The notes under the pieces were generated by a model that had not been told where the DNA came from, did not search any database, and saw only the letters and a list, made by a program, of their open reading frames with translations. This document shows, one piece after another, positions 8,084-15,585 of a stretch of DNA of 64,000 bases. The stretch's first letter is position 1; every line of letters starts with the position of its first letter. A program made the translations under genes and the position numbers. Source of the DNA: Kitasatospora sp. NBC_00240 (lineage in GTDB: Bacteria; Actinomycetota; Actinomycetes; Streptomycetales; Streptomycetaceae); assembly GCF_026342405.1 (NCBI RefSeq), contig NZ_JAPEMU010000001.1:6820001-6884000 (forward strand), given 5' to 3'.

Positions 8084-9382
8084 ATGCCGGAAGCGGTGCT
8101 CGACCTGGTCGGTGTCGGATTCGGACCGTCGAACCTGGCGGTCGCGCTCGCGCTGGACGAAGCGGGTGCGACGGCCGGGTGCGACGCGTTGTTCCTGGAG
8201 CGGCAGTCGGCCTTCGGCTGGCACACCGGAATGCTGCTGGACGAGGCGACGATGCAGGTCTCGTTCCTCAAGGACCTGGTCACCATGCGGAATCCGGCCA
8301 GCCCGCACAGCTACCTGTGTTACCTGCGGGACCGGGGCCGGCTCGCCGCGTTCATCAACCAGAAGTCGCTGTTCCCGCTGCGCATCGAGTTCCACGACTA
8401 CCTCGCGTGGTGCGCCGAGCGGGTCGCGCACCTGGTGCGCTACGGCACGCAGGTGGTGGACATCCGTCCGGTGTCCGGCCCCGACGGGGCCGTCGACCTG
8501 CTCGACGTCGTGGTGCACCGCGACGGGGCCGAGGAGGTGCACCGCACCCGGAACGTGGTGATCGCCGCCGGTCTGCAGCCCTGGCTGCCGGACGGCGTCG
8601 AGCGGTCGGACCGGGTCTGGCACACCTCGGAACTGCTGCACCGGCTGCCGGAGTTCGAGTCCGTCGCGCCGCGCAGCCTCACCGTCGTCGGGGCCGGGCA
8701 GAGCGCCGCCGAGGCGGTGGCGCACCTGCACGGGAGGTTCCCGGAGGCCGAGGTGCGGGCCGTGTTCGGGCGCTACGGGTACAGCCCGGCGGACGACTCC
8801 CCGTTCGCCAACCAGATCTTCGACCCCGACGCCGTCGACGAGTACTACGTGGCGCCCGAGCACGTCCGCCGCCGGCTGGTCGACTACCACCGCAACACCA
8901 ACTACGCGGTCGTGGACCTCGAACTGATCCAGGACCTGTACGCGCGGTCCTACCGGGAGCAGGTGCAGGGCACCCGGCCGCGGCTGGTCATGATGAACGT
9001 CAGCCGGCTCGCCTCCCTGTCGCAGGAGGCCGACGCGGTACGGCTGGTGGTGGAGCACCTGCCCACCGGGGAGCTGACCGAGTTCGAGACGGACGCGGTC
9101 GTGTTCGGCACCGGGTACCGCCCGGCCGATCCGCTCGCCCTGCTCGGCTCGTTGGTCGACCAGCTCAAGCTGGACGACCAGTCCCGCCCGCACCTCGACC
9201 GCGACTACCGGCTCGTCACCACCGACCGGGTCCGCGCCGGGATCTACCTGCAGGGCCCGACGGAGCACACCCACGGCCTGGCCTCGACGCTGCTCTCGGT
9301 CACCGCGGTGCGCGCCGGCGAGATCCTCGCGGCCGTCACGGCCGCGGTTCCCGCCCAGGTCCTCACCGCGTCCGCCCGATGA
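8084..9382 (+). CDS. Flavin-dependent L-ornithine/L-lysine N-monooxygenase (KtzI/SidA-like)
   Basis: 432 residues from the ATG at 8084. FAD motif GVGFGPSNLA near residue 10, NADPH motif VVGAGQSAAE near 205, and the late FGTGYRP motif together define the N-hydroxylating monooxygenases. These enzymes use FAD, NADPH and O2 to hydroxylate the side-chain amine of ornithine or lysine. In siderophore clusters the partner is usually an acyltransferase or NIS synthetase, and none is present. The next gene is a piperazate-synthase-like protein, so N5-hydroxy-L-ornithine is the most likely product. First gene of a five-gene operon. Confidence 0.9.
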   Translation: MPEAVLDLVGVGFGPSNLAVALALDEAGATAGCDALFLERQSAFGWHTGMLLDEATMQVSFLKDLVTMRNPASPHSYLCYLRDRGRLAAFINQKSLFPLRIEFHDYLAWCAERVAHLVRYGTQVVDIRPVSGPDGAVDLLDVVVHRDGAEEVHRTRNVVIAAGLQPWLPDGVERSDRVWHTSELLHRLPEFESVAPRSLTVVGAGQSAAEAVAHLHGRFPEAEVRAVFGRYGYSPADDSPFANQIFDPDAVDEYYVAPEHVRRRLVDYHRNTNYAVVDLELIQDLYARSYREQVQGTRPRLVMMNVSRLASLSQEADAVRLVVEHLPTGELTEFETDAVVFGTGYRPADPLALLGSLVDQLKLDDQSRPHLDRDYRLVTTDRVRAGIYLQGPTEHTHGLASTLLSVTAVRAGEILAAVTAAVPAQVLTASAR

Positions 9383-9443
9383 CCGGGGTCCCGGAGGCTT
9401 CCGGGAGGTCGGGCGGGCTCCCAGGAGAATGGAGACGCACGAT

Positions 9444-10100
9444 ATGTACGTTCCGAAGATCTACCAGTCCCCGGACACCGAAGCCGTCCGGTTGATCCGC
9501 GAGTACCCGCTGGCGCTGCTGCTGAGCAACGGACCCGCGGCGCCGTTCGCCACCCACCTGCCCGTGATCTTCCCGCCGGCCGCCGAGCCCGAGGGGATCG
9601 AGTCGCTGAGCGGCGTCACGCTCTACGGCCACCTCAACCGGGCCAACCCGCACTGGGAGACGCTGTACGAGGGGCAACACGCGACCCTGGTCTTCCAGGG
9701 TGCGAACGCCTACGTCTCCGCCGCCGTCTACGAGCAGACCCCGGCCGCCCCCACCTGGAACTTCGCCACCACCCACGTCCAGGGCCGCATCCACCCGATG
9801 CCCGCCCGGGAGGACGCGCTCGACGTGGTGCGCTGGACGGTGGCGGCCTTCGAGGCCGAGCACGGCCTCGGCTGGGACCCCGGCCCGTCGCTCGACTACT
9901 TCGACAAGATCGTCGACGGTGTGGGCGCCTTCCGCTTCACCGTCGAGTCGGTCGACACGATGCTCAAGCTCAGCCAGGAACAGGCCGACCGCACCAGGGA
10001 CAAGGTGGTCGCGCACTTCGCCGCCAGCCCGGTCGGGCTGCGCCAGGAGGTCAGCCACCTGATGAGGACCGCCGCCCCTACCGCCACCACCGGAGAGTGA
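9444..10100 (+). CDS. KtzT-like piperazate synthase (PaiB-family split barrel)
   Basis: 218 residues from the ATG at 9444. An in-frame ATG at 9429 lacks a usable ribosome site. Automatic annotation would call this a PaiB-type FMN-binding transcriptional regulator: a split beta-barrel with a long helical C-terminus and the conserved YGHLNRANPHW (His63, His70 are candidate haem or active-site residues), followed by LKLSQEQ. The haem enzyme KtzT, which forms the N-N bond of piperazate from N5-hydroxyornithine, belongs to this family, and it pairs with a KtzI-type hydroxylase exactly as here. The functional call rests on family resemblance from memory plus this pairing. Confidence 0.8.
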   Translation: MYVPKIYQSPDTEAVRLIREYPLALLLSNGPAAPFATHLPVIFPPAAEPEGIESLSGVTLYGHLNRANPHWETLYEGQHATLVFQGANAYVSAAVYEQTPAAPTWNFATTHVQGRIHPMPAREDALDVVRWTVAAFEAEHGLGWDPGPSLDYFDKIVDGVGAFRFTVESVDTMLKLSQEQADRTRDKVVAHFAASPVGLRQEVSHLMRTAAPTATTGE

Positions 10101-10108
10101 GAGAGAAC

Positions 10109-11260
10109 GTGACCGAAACCGCTGATGTCCTCATAGTCGGCCTGGGTGGGCTCGGCAGCGCCGCGGCCTACCACCTGGCCGCGCGCGGCAGCCGGGTGAT
10201 CGGCATCGACCGGTTCGGGCCCGCGCACGCGCGCGGCGCGAGCCACGGCGAGAGCCGCGGGGTCTGGAAGGCGTACTTCATGGGCGCCGGGTACGTTCCA
10301 CTGCTCGACCGCGCCTACGACCTCTGGGACGAGCTCGGCGAGATCCGCGGCGAGACGCTGTTCCACCGCACCGGCGGGATCTGCATCGGCCCGGCCGGCG
10401 GCGCGCTCGTGCCCGCCGCGCTCGCCTCGGCCCGGGAGGCGGGCCTGGAGTTCGAGCACCTGGAGAGCGACGAGATCCGCTCGCGCTTCCCGGAGTTCAA
10501 CCCCGGGCCGGGCGACGTCGCCGTGTGGGACCCGTCCTCGGGGTACGTGCGTCCCGAGCAGGTCGTCACCGCGCACCTCGACCTCGCCCGCAAGCACGGC
10601 GCCGACCTCCGGTTCGACGAGAAGGTGCTGGACTTCTCGGACACCGGCAGCGGTGTGCGGGTACGCACGGAGTCCGGCGTGTACGAGGCCGACCGCATGG
10701 TGGTCGCGGCCGGCGCCTGGGCCCCGCAGCTGCTCCCCGAGCTCCGGCCGCACATCAAGGTCCTGCGGAAGGTGATGCTCTGGTTCGACCCGATCTCGCG
10801 GGCCGAGGACTTCTCCACGGGCCGTCAGCCGTACTGGATCTGGGAGGGAGAGAACGGCACGGTCGGCTACGGCCACCCGGCCGTCGACGGTCCCTCCGGC
10901 GGCGTCAAGGCCGGCATCCACAGCGGCGGCGAGCTCGCGGACCCGGACTCCCTCGACCGCCACGTCAGCACGCAGGACGTCGAGGCCGTGCGGGAGTTCC
11001 TGGCCAAGCGGATCCCGGCGCTGCCCGGTCGCTACCTGCGCAGCCGCGTCTGCATGTACGACAACTCGCCCGACCTTGGCTTCATCATCGGCCCGTCGGC
11101 CCGGAGCGACCGGATCACCGTCGCCGCCGGCACCTCGGGCCACGCCTTCAAGTTCGCCCCCGCGCTCGGCGAGGTGATCGCGCAGCTGGCCACCGAGGGC
11201 GCCAGCACCCACGACATCTCGCTGTTCGACCCGCGCCGCCTGACCGACGCGAGCGCGTGA
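10109..11260 (+). CDS. Sarcosine oxidase / N-methyltryptophan oxidase-type FAD enzyme
   Basis: 383 residues from the GTG at 10109; an alternative GTG at 10097 overlaps the previous stop. The FAD-binding motif VGLGGLGSAAAYHLA opens the protein. HGESRGVWKAYF resembles the active-site region of the monomeric sarcosine oxidase family. Cys315, in RVCMYDNSPD, sits at the place of the covalent 8-alpha-S-cysteinyl flavin attachment in that family. These enzymes oxidise secondary amines to imines. Placed after a piperazate synthase, it is a good candidate for dehydrogenating the ring to a hydrazone or tetrahydropyridazine. The substrate is inferred from context. Confidence 0.85.
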   Translation: MTETADVLIVGLGGLGSAAAYHLAARGSRVIGIDRFGPAHARGASHGESRGVWKAYFMGAGYVPLLDRAYDLWDELGEIRGETLFHRTGGICIGPAGGALVPAALASAREAGLEFEHLESDEIRSRFPEFNPGPGDVAVWDPSSGYVRPEQVVTAHLDLARKHGADLRFDEKVLDFSDTGSGVRVRTESGVYEADRMVVAAGAWAPQLLPELRPHIKVLRKVMLWFDPISRAEDFSTGRQPYWIWEGENGTVGYGHPAVDGPSGGVKAGIHSGGELADPDSLDRHVSTQDVEAVREFLAKRIPALPGRYLRSRVCMYDNSPDLGFIIGPSARSDRITVAAGTSGHAFKFAPALGEVIAQLATEGASTHDISLFDPRRLTDASA

Positions 11261-11760
11261 CCGGCGCGGGCGGCACCGTGCGGCGGGGCCTGACCATCGC
11301 CATCACCGGCACGCGTCAGGTCGAGTCGCGACGAGGCGTCCTGGCAGAGCTGTTCGAGCGTGTGCTCGCGCCGTTCGCCGTCGGGCCCGCCGCGGAGCGC
11401 GGCTGGCTGCTCGGCGGCGCCGCGGGCGTCGACACCTCGGCGCTGCGCTTCCTGGTCGGTCGCGACGCCGGCCGGCTGGTCGTGGCCGTCCCCGTGCGGT
11501 GCGCCGACCAGCCGGCGGACGCGCGGGAGGCGATCGAGCAGGCGCACGCCGCGGGCCGCGTCGAACGGATCGTGGAGCTCGACCACCCCGAGGGCATCGG
11601 CCCGGCCGCCTTCACCCTGCGCAACCGCTGGCTCGTCGACCACAGCGACCTCGTCATCGGCTTCCCGCTGACCGGCACCGATGACGGGTCGGGCACCTGG
11701 GAGACGCTCGCGTACGCGGCCGGACTCGGCAGGCCCTACCTCGTCGCTCCGCTCAGTTGA
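11257..11760 (+). CDS. SLOG/DprA-like Rossmann protein
   Basis: 167 residues from the GTG at 11257, which overlaps the previous stop (GTGA). Motifs: AITGTR near the N-terminus, GGAAGVDTSALR, FTLRNRWLVDHSDLVIGF and GSGTWETLAYA. This is the SLOG superfamily (DprA, LOG phosphoribohydrolases), Rossmann folds that bind nucleotides or nucleotide-derived ligands. It is shorter than DprA and lacks the flanking SAM and winged-helix domains, so natural transformation is not a sensible role. Tight coupling to the flavoenzyme implies a part in the pathway, which I cannot specify. Confidence 0.7.
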   Translation: MTGAGGTVRRGLTIAITGTRQVESRRGVLAELFERVLAPFAVGPAAERGWLLGGAAGVDTSALRFLVGRDAGRLVVAVPVRCADQPADAREAIEQAHAAGRVERIVELDHPEGIGPAAFTLRNRWLVDHSDLVIGFPLTGTDDGSGTWETLAYAAGLGRPYLVAPLS

Positions 11761-11794
11761 CCCACCGATCCCCAACCCCCTTGAGGAGAACCAC

Positions 11795-11980
11795 ATGCCC
11801 ATGATCCGCGTGCAGATGTTCCCCGGTCGCACCTCCGACCAGAAGGAAGCCCTCGTCAAGGAGGTCACCGAGGCGATCGTGCGCACCTGCGACGCCAAGC
11901 AGGAGGACGTCTGGGTGATCATCGAAGAGGTCGACCGTGAGAACTGGGCGCTCGGCGGGACCATGTACTCCCGCCGCTAG
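11795..11980 (+). CDS. 4-oxalocrotonate tautomerase-like protein
   Basis: 61 residues from the ATG at 11795, behind a TTGAGGAGAA ribosome site. The residue after the initiator Met is Pro (PMIRVQMFPGRTSDQK), the catalytic base Pro1 of the tautomerase superfamily once Met is removed. This decides the start, because the next ATG would lose it. The rest fits the beta-alpha-beta monomer of 4-OT. In this operon it could shift double bonds of an imine, hydrazone or enamine intermediate. Last gene of the operon before a strong terminator. Confidence 0.88.
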   Translation: MPMIRVQMFPGRTSDQKEALVKEVTEAIVRTCDAKQEDVWVIIEEVDRENWALGGTMYSRR

Positions 11981-12086
11981 ACTGCATCTGACCAACCGTC
12001 AGTTGTCGCCAGGGTTCGTAGAGTTGCCTCGGGCGGCAGTGCGTAGGCCGGCCGGCGATCACGGTCGGCGATCACCGTCGGTGTCC

Positions 12087-12133
12087 GGACGTCAATGAAC
12101 TCCCCGCCGTCGGCGGGGAGTTCATTGACGTCC
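12087..12133. terminator. Long perfect inverted-repeat terminator between convergent genes
   Basis: A perfect ~23-bp inverted repeat centred on 12110 (arms 12087-12109 and 12111-12133) separates the tautomerase gene from the convergent Rieske gene. The stem is long enough to terminate transcription in both directions. Confidence 0.8.
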
Positions 12134-12156
12134 GACCGGCCCTGGCCGGCCTCCGG

Positions 12157-13227
12157 TCAGGGCCGGTCGGGCGGAGCGCCCGGTGGGTAGAACTGCCTTG
12201 CCCAGCCACGGTACTGGCCGATCGCACCCTCCTCGGCGGTGAGCGCAGGATCCGGCAGGTACCGCTTCCGGTTCCAGATCCGGGCGTCCTGGACCATGTG
12301 GTGGACCACGGTCCGCATCAGCGCCTGCCCCGCCACCGCGGACAGCGACATGGCGGCGGCCTTCCGGAGCAGGGGGGAGTCCGGACGCGAGGCGGCGTCC
12401 GTCATGATGACCACCCGCAGCTGCGTCCGCCACGGCCCGACCGGGCTCGCCGTCACCACCACCCCCAGGGTCATGCCTATCTGATGCAGCGTCACTTCAC
12501 CCGACGCGAGGCCGAGTCCGGACAGCGCCAGGCCCTGCTCCACCCGGATGGTCCCCAGGCCCACGGAGAGCCTGATGGCAGCGCCGAAGGCGATGCGCAG
12601 CAGCGGCCCGTCCTCCAGCGGCGGCTTCACCTCACGGAGCGCGACGTTGTGCACGACCGCCTGGTGCTCGTAGTCGACGAAGCTCTCCATGACCTCCTGC
12701 GGGTGCGAGGTCAGGACCGTGCTCCAGGTGGCGGCGGGCGCGAACCGGTCGTCGGGCGGCTCCGAGGGCTCCCAGGCGGGCGGCGCGGCGTCGTGGCCGT
12801 GCCAGACGTAGACGACCCGGCCCCGCTCGCGCACGGGGTACTGTCCCAGCGCAGCCCTGGGCGGGGTTCCGCCCGGCGCCCTGACGCAGGACCCCTCGAC
12901 GTCGAAGGCGAACCGGTGGAACGGGCACACCAGGTGCTCGCCGTCCACCGCCCCGCCGGCGCCGAGGTGGGCGCCCAGGTGGGGGCAGTGGGCGTCCACG
13001 ACCCGCAGGACGCCGCCCCCGGTGCGGTAGAGGACGACGTCGCGCCCCATGAAGCGCCGGTTCACCACCGCGCCGGCCGGCACCTCGCGGGACAGCGCCA
13101 GGCAGAACCAGCCCGACGGGTACGGCAGCGGCGCCCGGTCCTCCGCTCCCACGGCAGGGTCGGCCCGCGACGGACCGGCCCCCGGCCGCAGGAGAGCCCG
13201 GAGCCCGGCCAGCGATTGCCTGTTCAA
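12157..13227 (-). CDS. Rieske non-haem iron oxygenase (RedG/KshA/DAF36-like)
   Basis: 356 residues from the ATG at 13227. The Rieske [2Fe-2S] ligands appear as CPHLGAHLG and CPFHRFAF at about residues 80-105. The mononuclear iron site follows as DYEHQAVVH (D-x2-H-x4-H). The C-terminal IWNRKRYLPDP region is characteristic of single-component-oxygenase types such as KshA, cholesterol 7-desaturase and the prodiginine cyclase RedG. These enzymes hydroxylate, desaturate or oxidatively cyclise aliphatic positions. The gene lies 22 bp downstream of the SARP gene on the same strand and is probably co-transcribed. Electron-transfer partners are not evident nearby. Confidence 0.88.
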   Translation of the reverse strand: MNRQSLAGLRALLRPGAGPSRADPAVGAEDRAPLPYPSGWFCLALSREVPAGAVVNRRFMGRDVVLYRTGGGVLRVVDAHCPHLGAHLGAGGAVDGEHLVCPFHRFAFDVEGSCVRAPGGTPPRAALGQYPVRERGRVVYVWHGHDAAPPAWEPSEPPDDRFAPAATWSTVLTSHPQEVMESFVDYEHQAVVHNVALREVKPPLEDGPLLRIAFGAAIRLSVGLGTIRVEQGLALSGLGLASGEVTLHQIGMTLGVVVTASPVGPWRTQLRVVIMTDAASRPDSPLLRKAAAMSLSAVAGQALMRTVVHHMVQDARIWNRKRYLPDPALTAEEGAIGQYRGWARQFYPPGAPPDRP

Positions 13228-13249
13228 GTCTTCCTCCTCGTTCCTCTGC

Positions 13250-15130
13250 TCACGGCCGCCACCCGGGCGGCCGGTCCGCTTCCTCCTGAGCTTTCTCGGC
13301 CGCGTAGGCGCCCACCAGGTCGTCGAAGCGGTACCGCCTGGGGGCGTACTCCCTGATCAGGTGCGCGTAGGCGAGCCCGGTGAGGGCCTGCATCGCCGCC
13401 AGGGTCGGAACCTCGGCCAGCCGGCCCGCCTCGGCGGCGGTGATCTCGCGCACCCGGTGCGCGCCGAGGACGCGGAACATACGTGCTTCGGTGCAGGTCA
13501 GGCGCCGGTAGGACCACGAGAAGGCTGCCCGGATGTCGCCCGAGGCCCGGCCGCCGCGCAGCGCGTCCAGCCGGTTCTGCGCGCTGCGCAGCTCGTCGGC
13601 CAGGTGGTGCAGCGGGACCATGGGTCTACCGACCGCCCGGGTGGCCGCGATCACCAGTGCCAGGGGCAGCCGTGCGCACGCCTCGGTCACCTCGGCGAGG
13701 GCGGCGCCGTCGACGGCGAGGCCGCTGGCGGCCAGCCGGCTCGCGAGCAGGGCCGTCGCCTCGGCGCGGGAGGGCAGGTCGAGGGTGGTCAACCGGGCAC
13801 CGTGCGAGGTCACCAGGCCGGTGAGCTTGCGGCGGCTGGTGATGACGACCATGCACTGCGGGGCGGCCGGGATCAGGGGCTGCACCTGTGCGCTGTCGTA
13901 TGCGTTGTCGATCAGGATGAGCATCCGCCGCTGCGCGAGGGTGGTCCGGTACAGGTTGGCGTAGGCGGCCGGGCACATCGTGTCCGGCTCCGGCAGTCGG
14001 ATCAGTGGGGCGAGGACCGACCGGATCGCCTGCTGGACACTCACCGGGTCGGTGGCCGGGCCGAAGGCCCCCAGGTCGATGTACAGCTGCCCGTCGGGGT
14101 AGCGGTCCGCGATCCGGTGGGCGAGGTGGAGCGCGAAGGCCGTCTTGCCGATCCCCGGAGGGCCGCACAGCACGGAGACCACCGGGGAGGAGCCGACCGG
14201 CGACATCCCGTCCGCCATCTCGGTGAGCATCCTGAGCTCGGCCTCGCGCCCGATGAAGTTCCTCGGCTCGGCCGGTAGTTGGTGGGGTACGCCGGCCAGC
14301 GGCCGGGGGGCCTCGGGCCGCTGTGGGCGCGGCTCGCGCGCGGTGCCGGCGTGGATCCGCTGGGGCGGGACGGGCAGCGTCAGGGCCTGCAGCGGGTCGT
14401 CCGCCAGGATCAGCTGCTGCAGGTGTTGCAGCGGGCCCCCGGGATCGATGCCGTAGTCCTCGACGAGGAGCCGGCGCGCCCGGGTGAAGGTGTCCAGCGC
14501 CTCCGCCCGCCTGCCGCACCGGTACAGCGCCAGGATGAGCTGCTCCCACCGGCGCTCCTGCAGCGGCTGCGCGGTGGTGAGCGACATCAGGAACGGCAGC
14601 AGTTCGTGGTGCTGACCGAGGGCCAGCCGGGCGTCCACCAGCGACTCCTGGACGGCGTGGCGGTGTTCGAGCAGCTCCGAGATGACCGGCTGCATGATCG
14701 GCGTGGCCGGGATGTCGGCCAGCGGCGGGTCGCCCCAGGTGTCCAGGGCACGCTGGAACAGCCGGGCCGCGGCGTCGACGTCGCCCAGTAGCTGGGCCGT
14801 CCGGCCCTGCTGGGCCAGGCCCCGGAATCGGTGCAGGTCCAGCACGTCGCCCTCGTGCAGGGCGAGGCCGTAGCCGTCGCGGCCGGTCTGCAGCCGGCCC
14901 TTGATCGGCGTCGCCTTGCGCAGGCCGTAGAGGTTGCTCCGGAGCGCGCCGCCCGGATCGCTGGGCAGGTCGGCCCCCCATAACGCGTCTGCGAGATATT
15001 CCTTGCTGACCCGGCGTTCGCTATTCAGTAAGAGGATGCACAGCGTGCTCCGCTGGCGGGGTCTCATAATTGCCAGGGGGTCGCCGTTCGCAGAACGGAC
15101 CGCGGTCGACCCCAGGATTGCGAACTGCAT
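13250..15130 (-). CDS. SARP (AfsR-type) pathway regulator with NB-ARC ATPase domain
   Basis: 626 residues from the ATG at 15130. Residues ~1-95 form the OmpR-like winged helix (RPRQRSTLCILLLN, LWGADLPSDPG), ~100-240 the bacterial activation domain BTAD, and ~290-620 an NB-ARC ATPase with P-loop GPPGIGKT at 323-330. The long TPR tail of AfsR is missing, so this is a medium-length SARP. Such proteins activate antibiotic gene clusters by binding direct repeats upstream of target promoters. It is divergent from the P450 and PKS genes, and a matching repeat array lies between them. Confidence 0.92.
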   Translation of the reverse strand: MQFAILGSTAVRSANGDPLAIMRPRQRSTLCILLLNSERRVSKEYLADALWGADLPSDPGGALRSNLYGLRKATPIKGRLQTGRDGYGLALHEGDVLDLHRFRGLAQQGRTAQLLGDVDAAARLFQRALDTWGDPPLADIPATPIMQPVISELLEHRHAVQESLVDARLALGQHHELLPFLMSLTTAQPLQERRWEQLILALYRCGRRAEALDTFTRARRLLVEDYGIDPGGPLQHLQQLILADDPLQALTLPVPPQRIHAGTAREPRPQRPEAPRPLAGVPHQLPAEPRNFIGREAELRMLTEMADGMSPVGSSPVVSVLCGPPGIGKTAFALHLAHRIADRYPDGQLYIDLGAFGPATDPVSVQQAIRSVLAPLIRLPEPDTMCPAAYANLYRTTLAQRRMLILIDNAYDSAQVQPLIPAAPQCMVVITSRRKLTGLVTSHGARLTTLDLPSRAEATALLASRLAASGLAVDGAALAEVTEACARLPLALVIAATRAVGRPMVPLHHLADELRSAQNRLDALRGGRASGDIRAAFSWSYRRLTCTEARMFRVLGAHRVREITAAEAGRLAEVPTLAAMQALTGLAYAHLIREYAPRRYRFDDLVGAYAAEKAQEEADRPPGWRP

Positions 15131-15416
15131 TTAAGCCCCCGTTCGAGTAGCAGTTCTCGTCGACCTGAACCCGTGAAGCATCCAGGTTCCATACGTACGA
15201 TGCTATTGAATCATTATTTCGACGGTGGCCGTCAAGGCCCATCGGCGGTTTCTGCCAGGAGTGGCCCGACCATGTTTGGAGTTCTGTTTGTGGCATTTGG
15301 TCAGCAATCGTCACCGGTGGGGGGTCGGCTCAGCCGTTCCACCGGCGATCCCCGGGCGCCTTTCGGTGTGGGGGATTGGCCGAGTTCGGCCGTCGGAAGC
15401 AGAGACCACCAGCGGG

Positions 15417-15471
15417 ATCACGCTTCGATCACGTTCGAGTCACGCCCCCGTCGCGATCACGCTGATAGTGT
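15417..15471 (+). promoter_or_regulatory. SARP-type direct-repeat operator and promoter of the P450 gene
   Basis: Heptamers ATCACGC (15417), ATCACGT (15428) and GTCACGC (15439) repeat at exactly 11-bp pitch, one DNA turn, as expected for a SARP binding array. A fourth copy ATCACGC is at 15456. A plausible -10 hexamer TAGTGT follows at 15466-15471, about 115 bp before the P450 start. The rest of the 455-bp gap 15131-15585 is relatively AT-rich near 15160-15220 and probably holds the SARP gene promoter. Confidence 0.7.
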
Positions 15472-15585
15472 GAGCTGTCGCGAAAGGCGCTCAATTGTGT
15501 CGAATCAGTAAAACACTCGATCATTCATTATCGGCCCGATTCTCAAACGGGCTCGAATGGCACTTGGTGCACCTGGGAGGGTCGC

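Noticed and set aside
8084..9382. Hydroxamate siderophore cluster as explanation for the N-hydroxylase
   Set aside because: No NIS synthetase, NRPS, N-acyltransferase or siderophore uptake gene is present; the partner gene is PaiB/KtzT-like.
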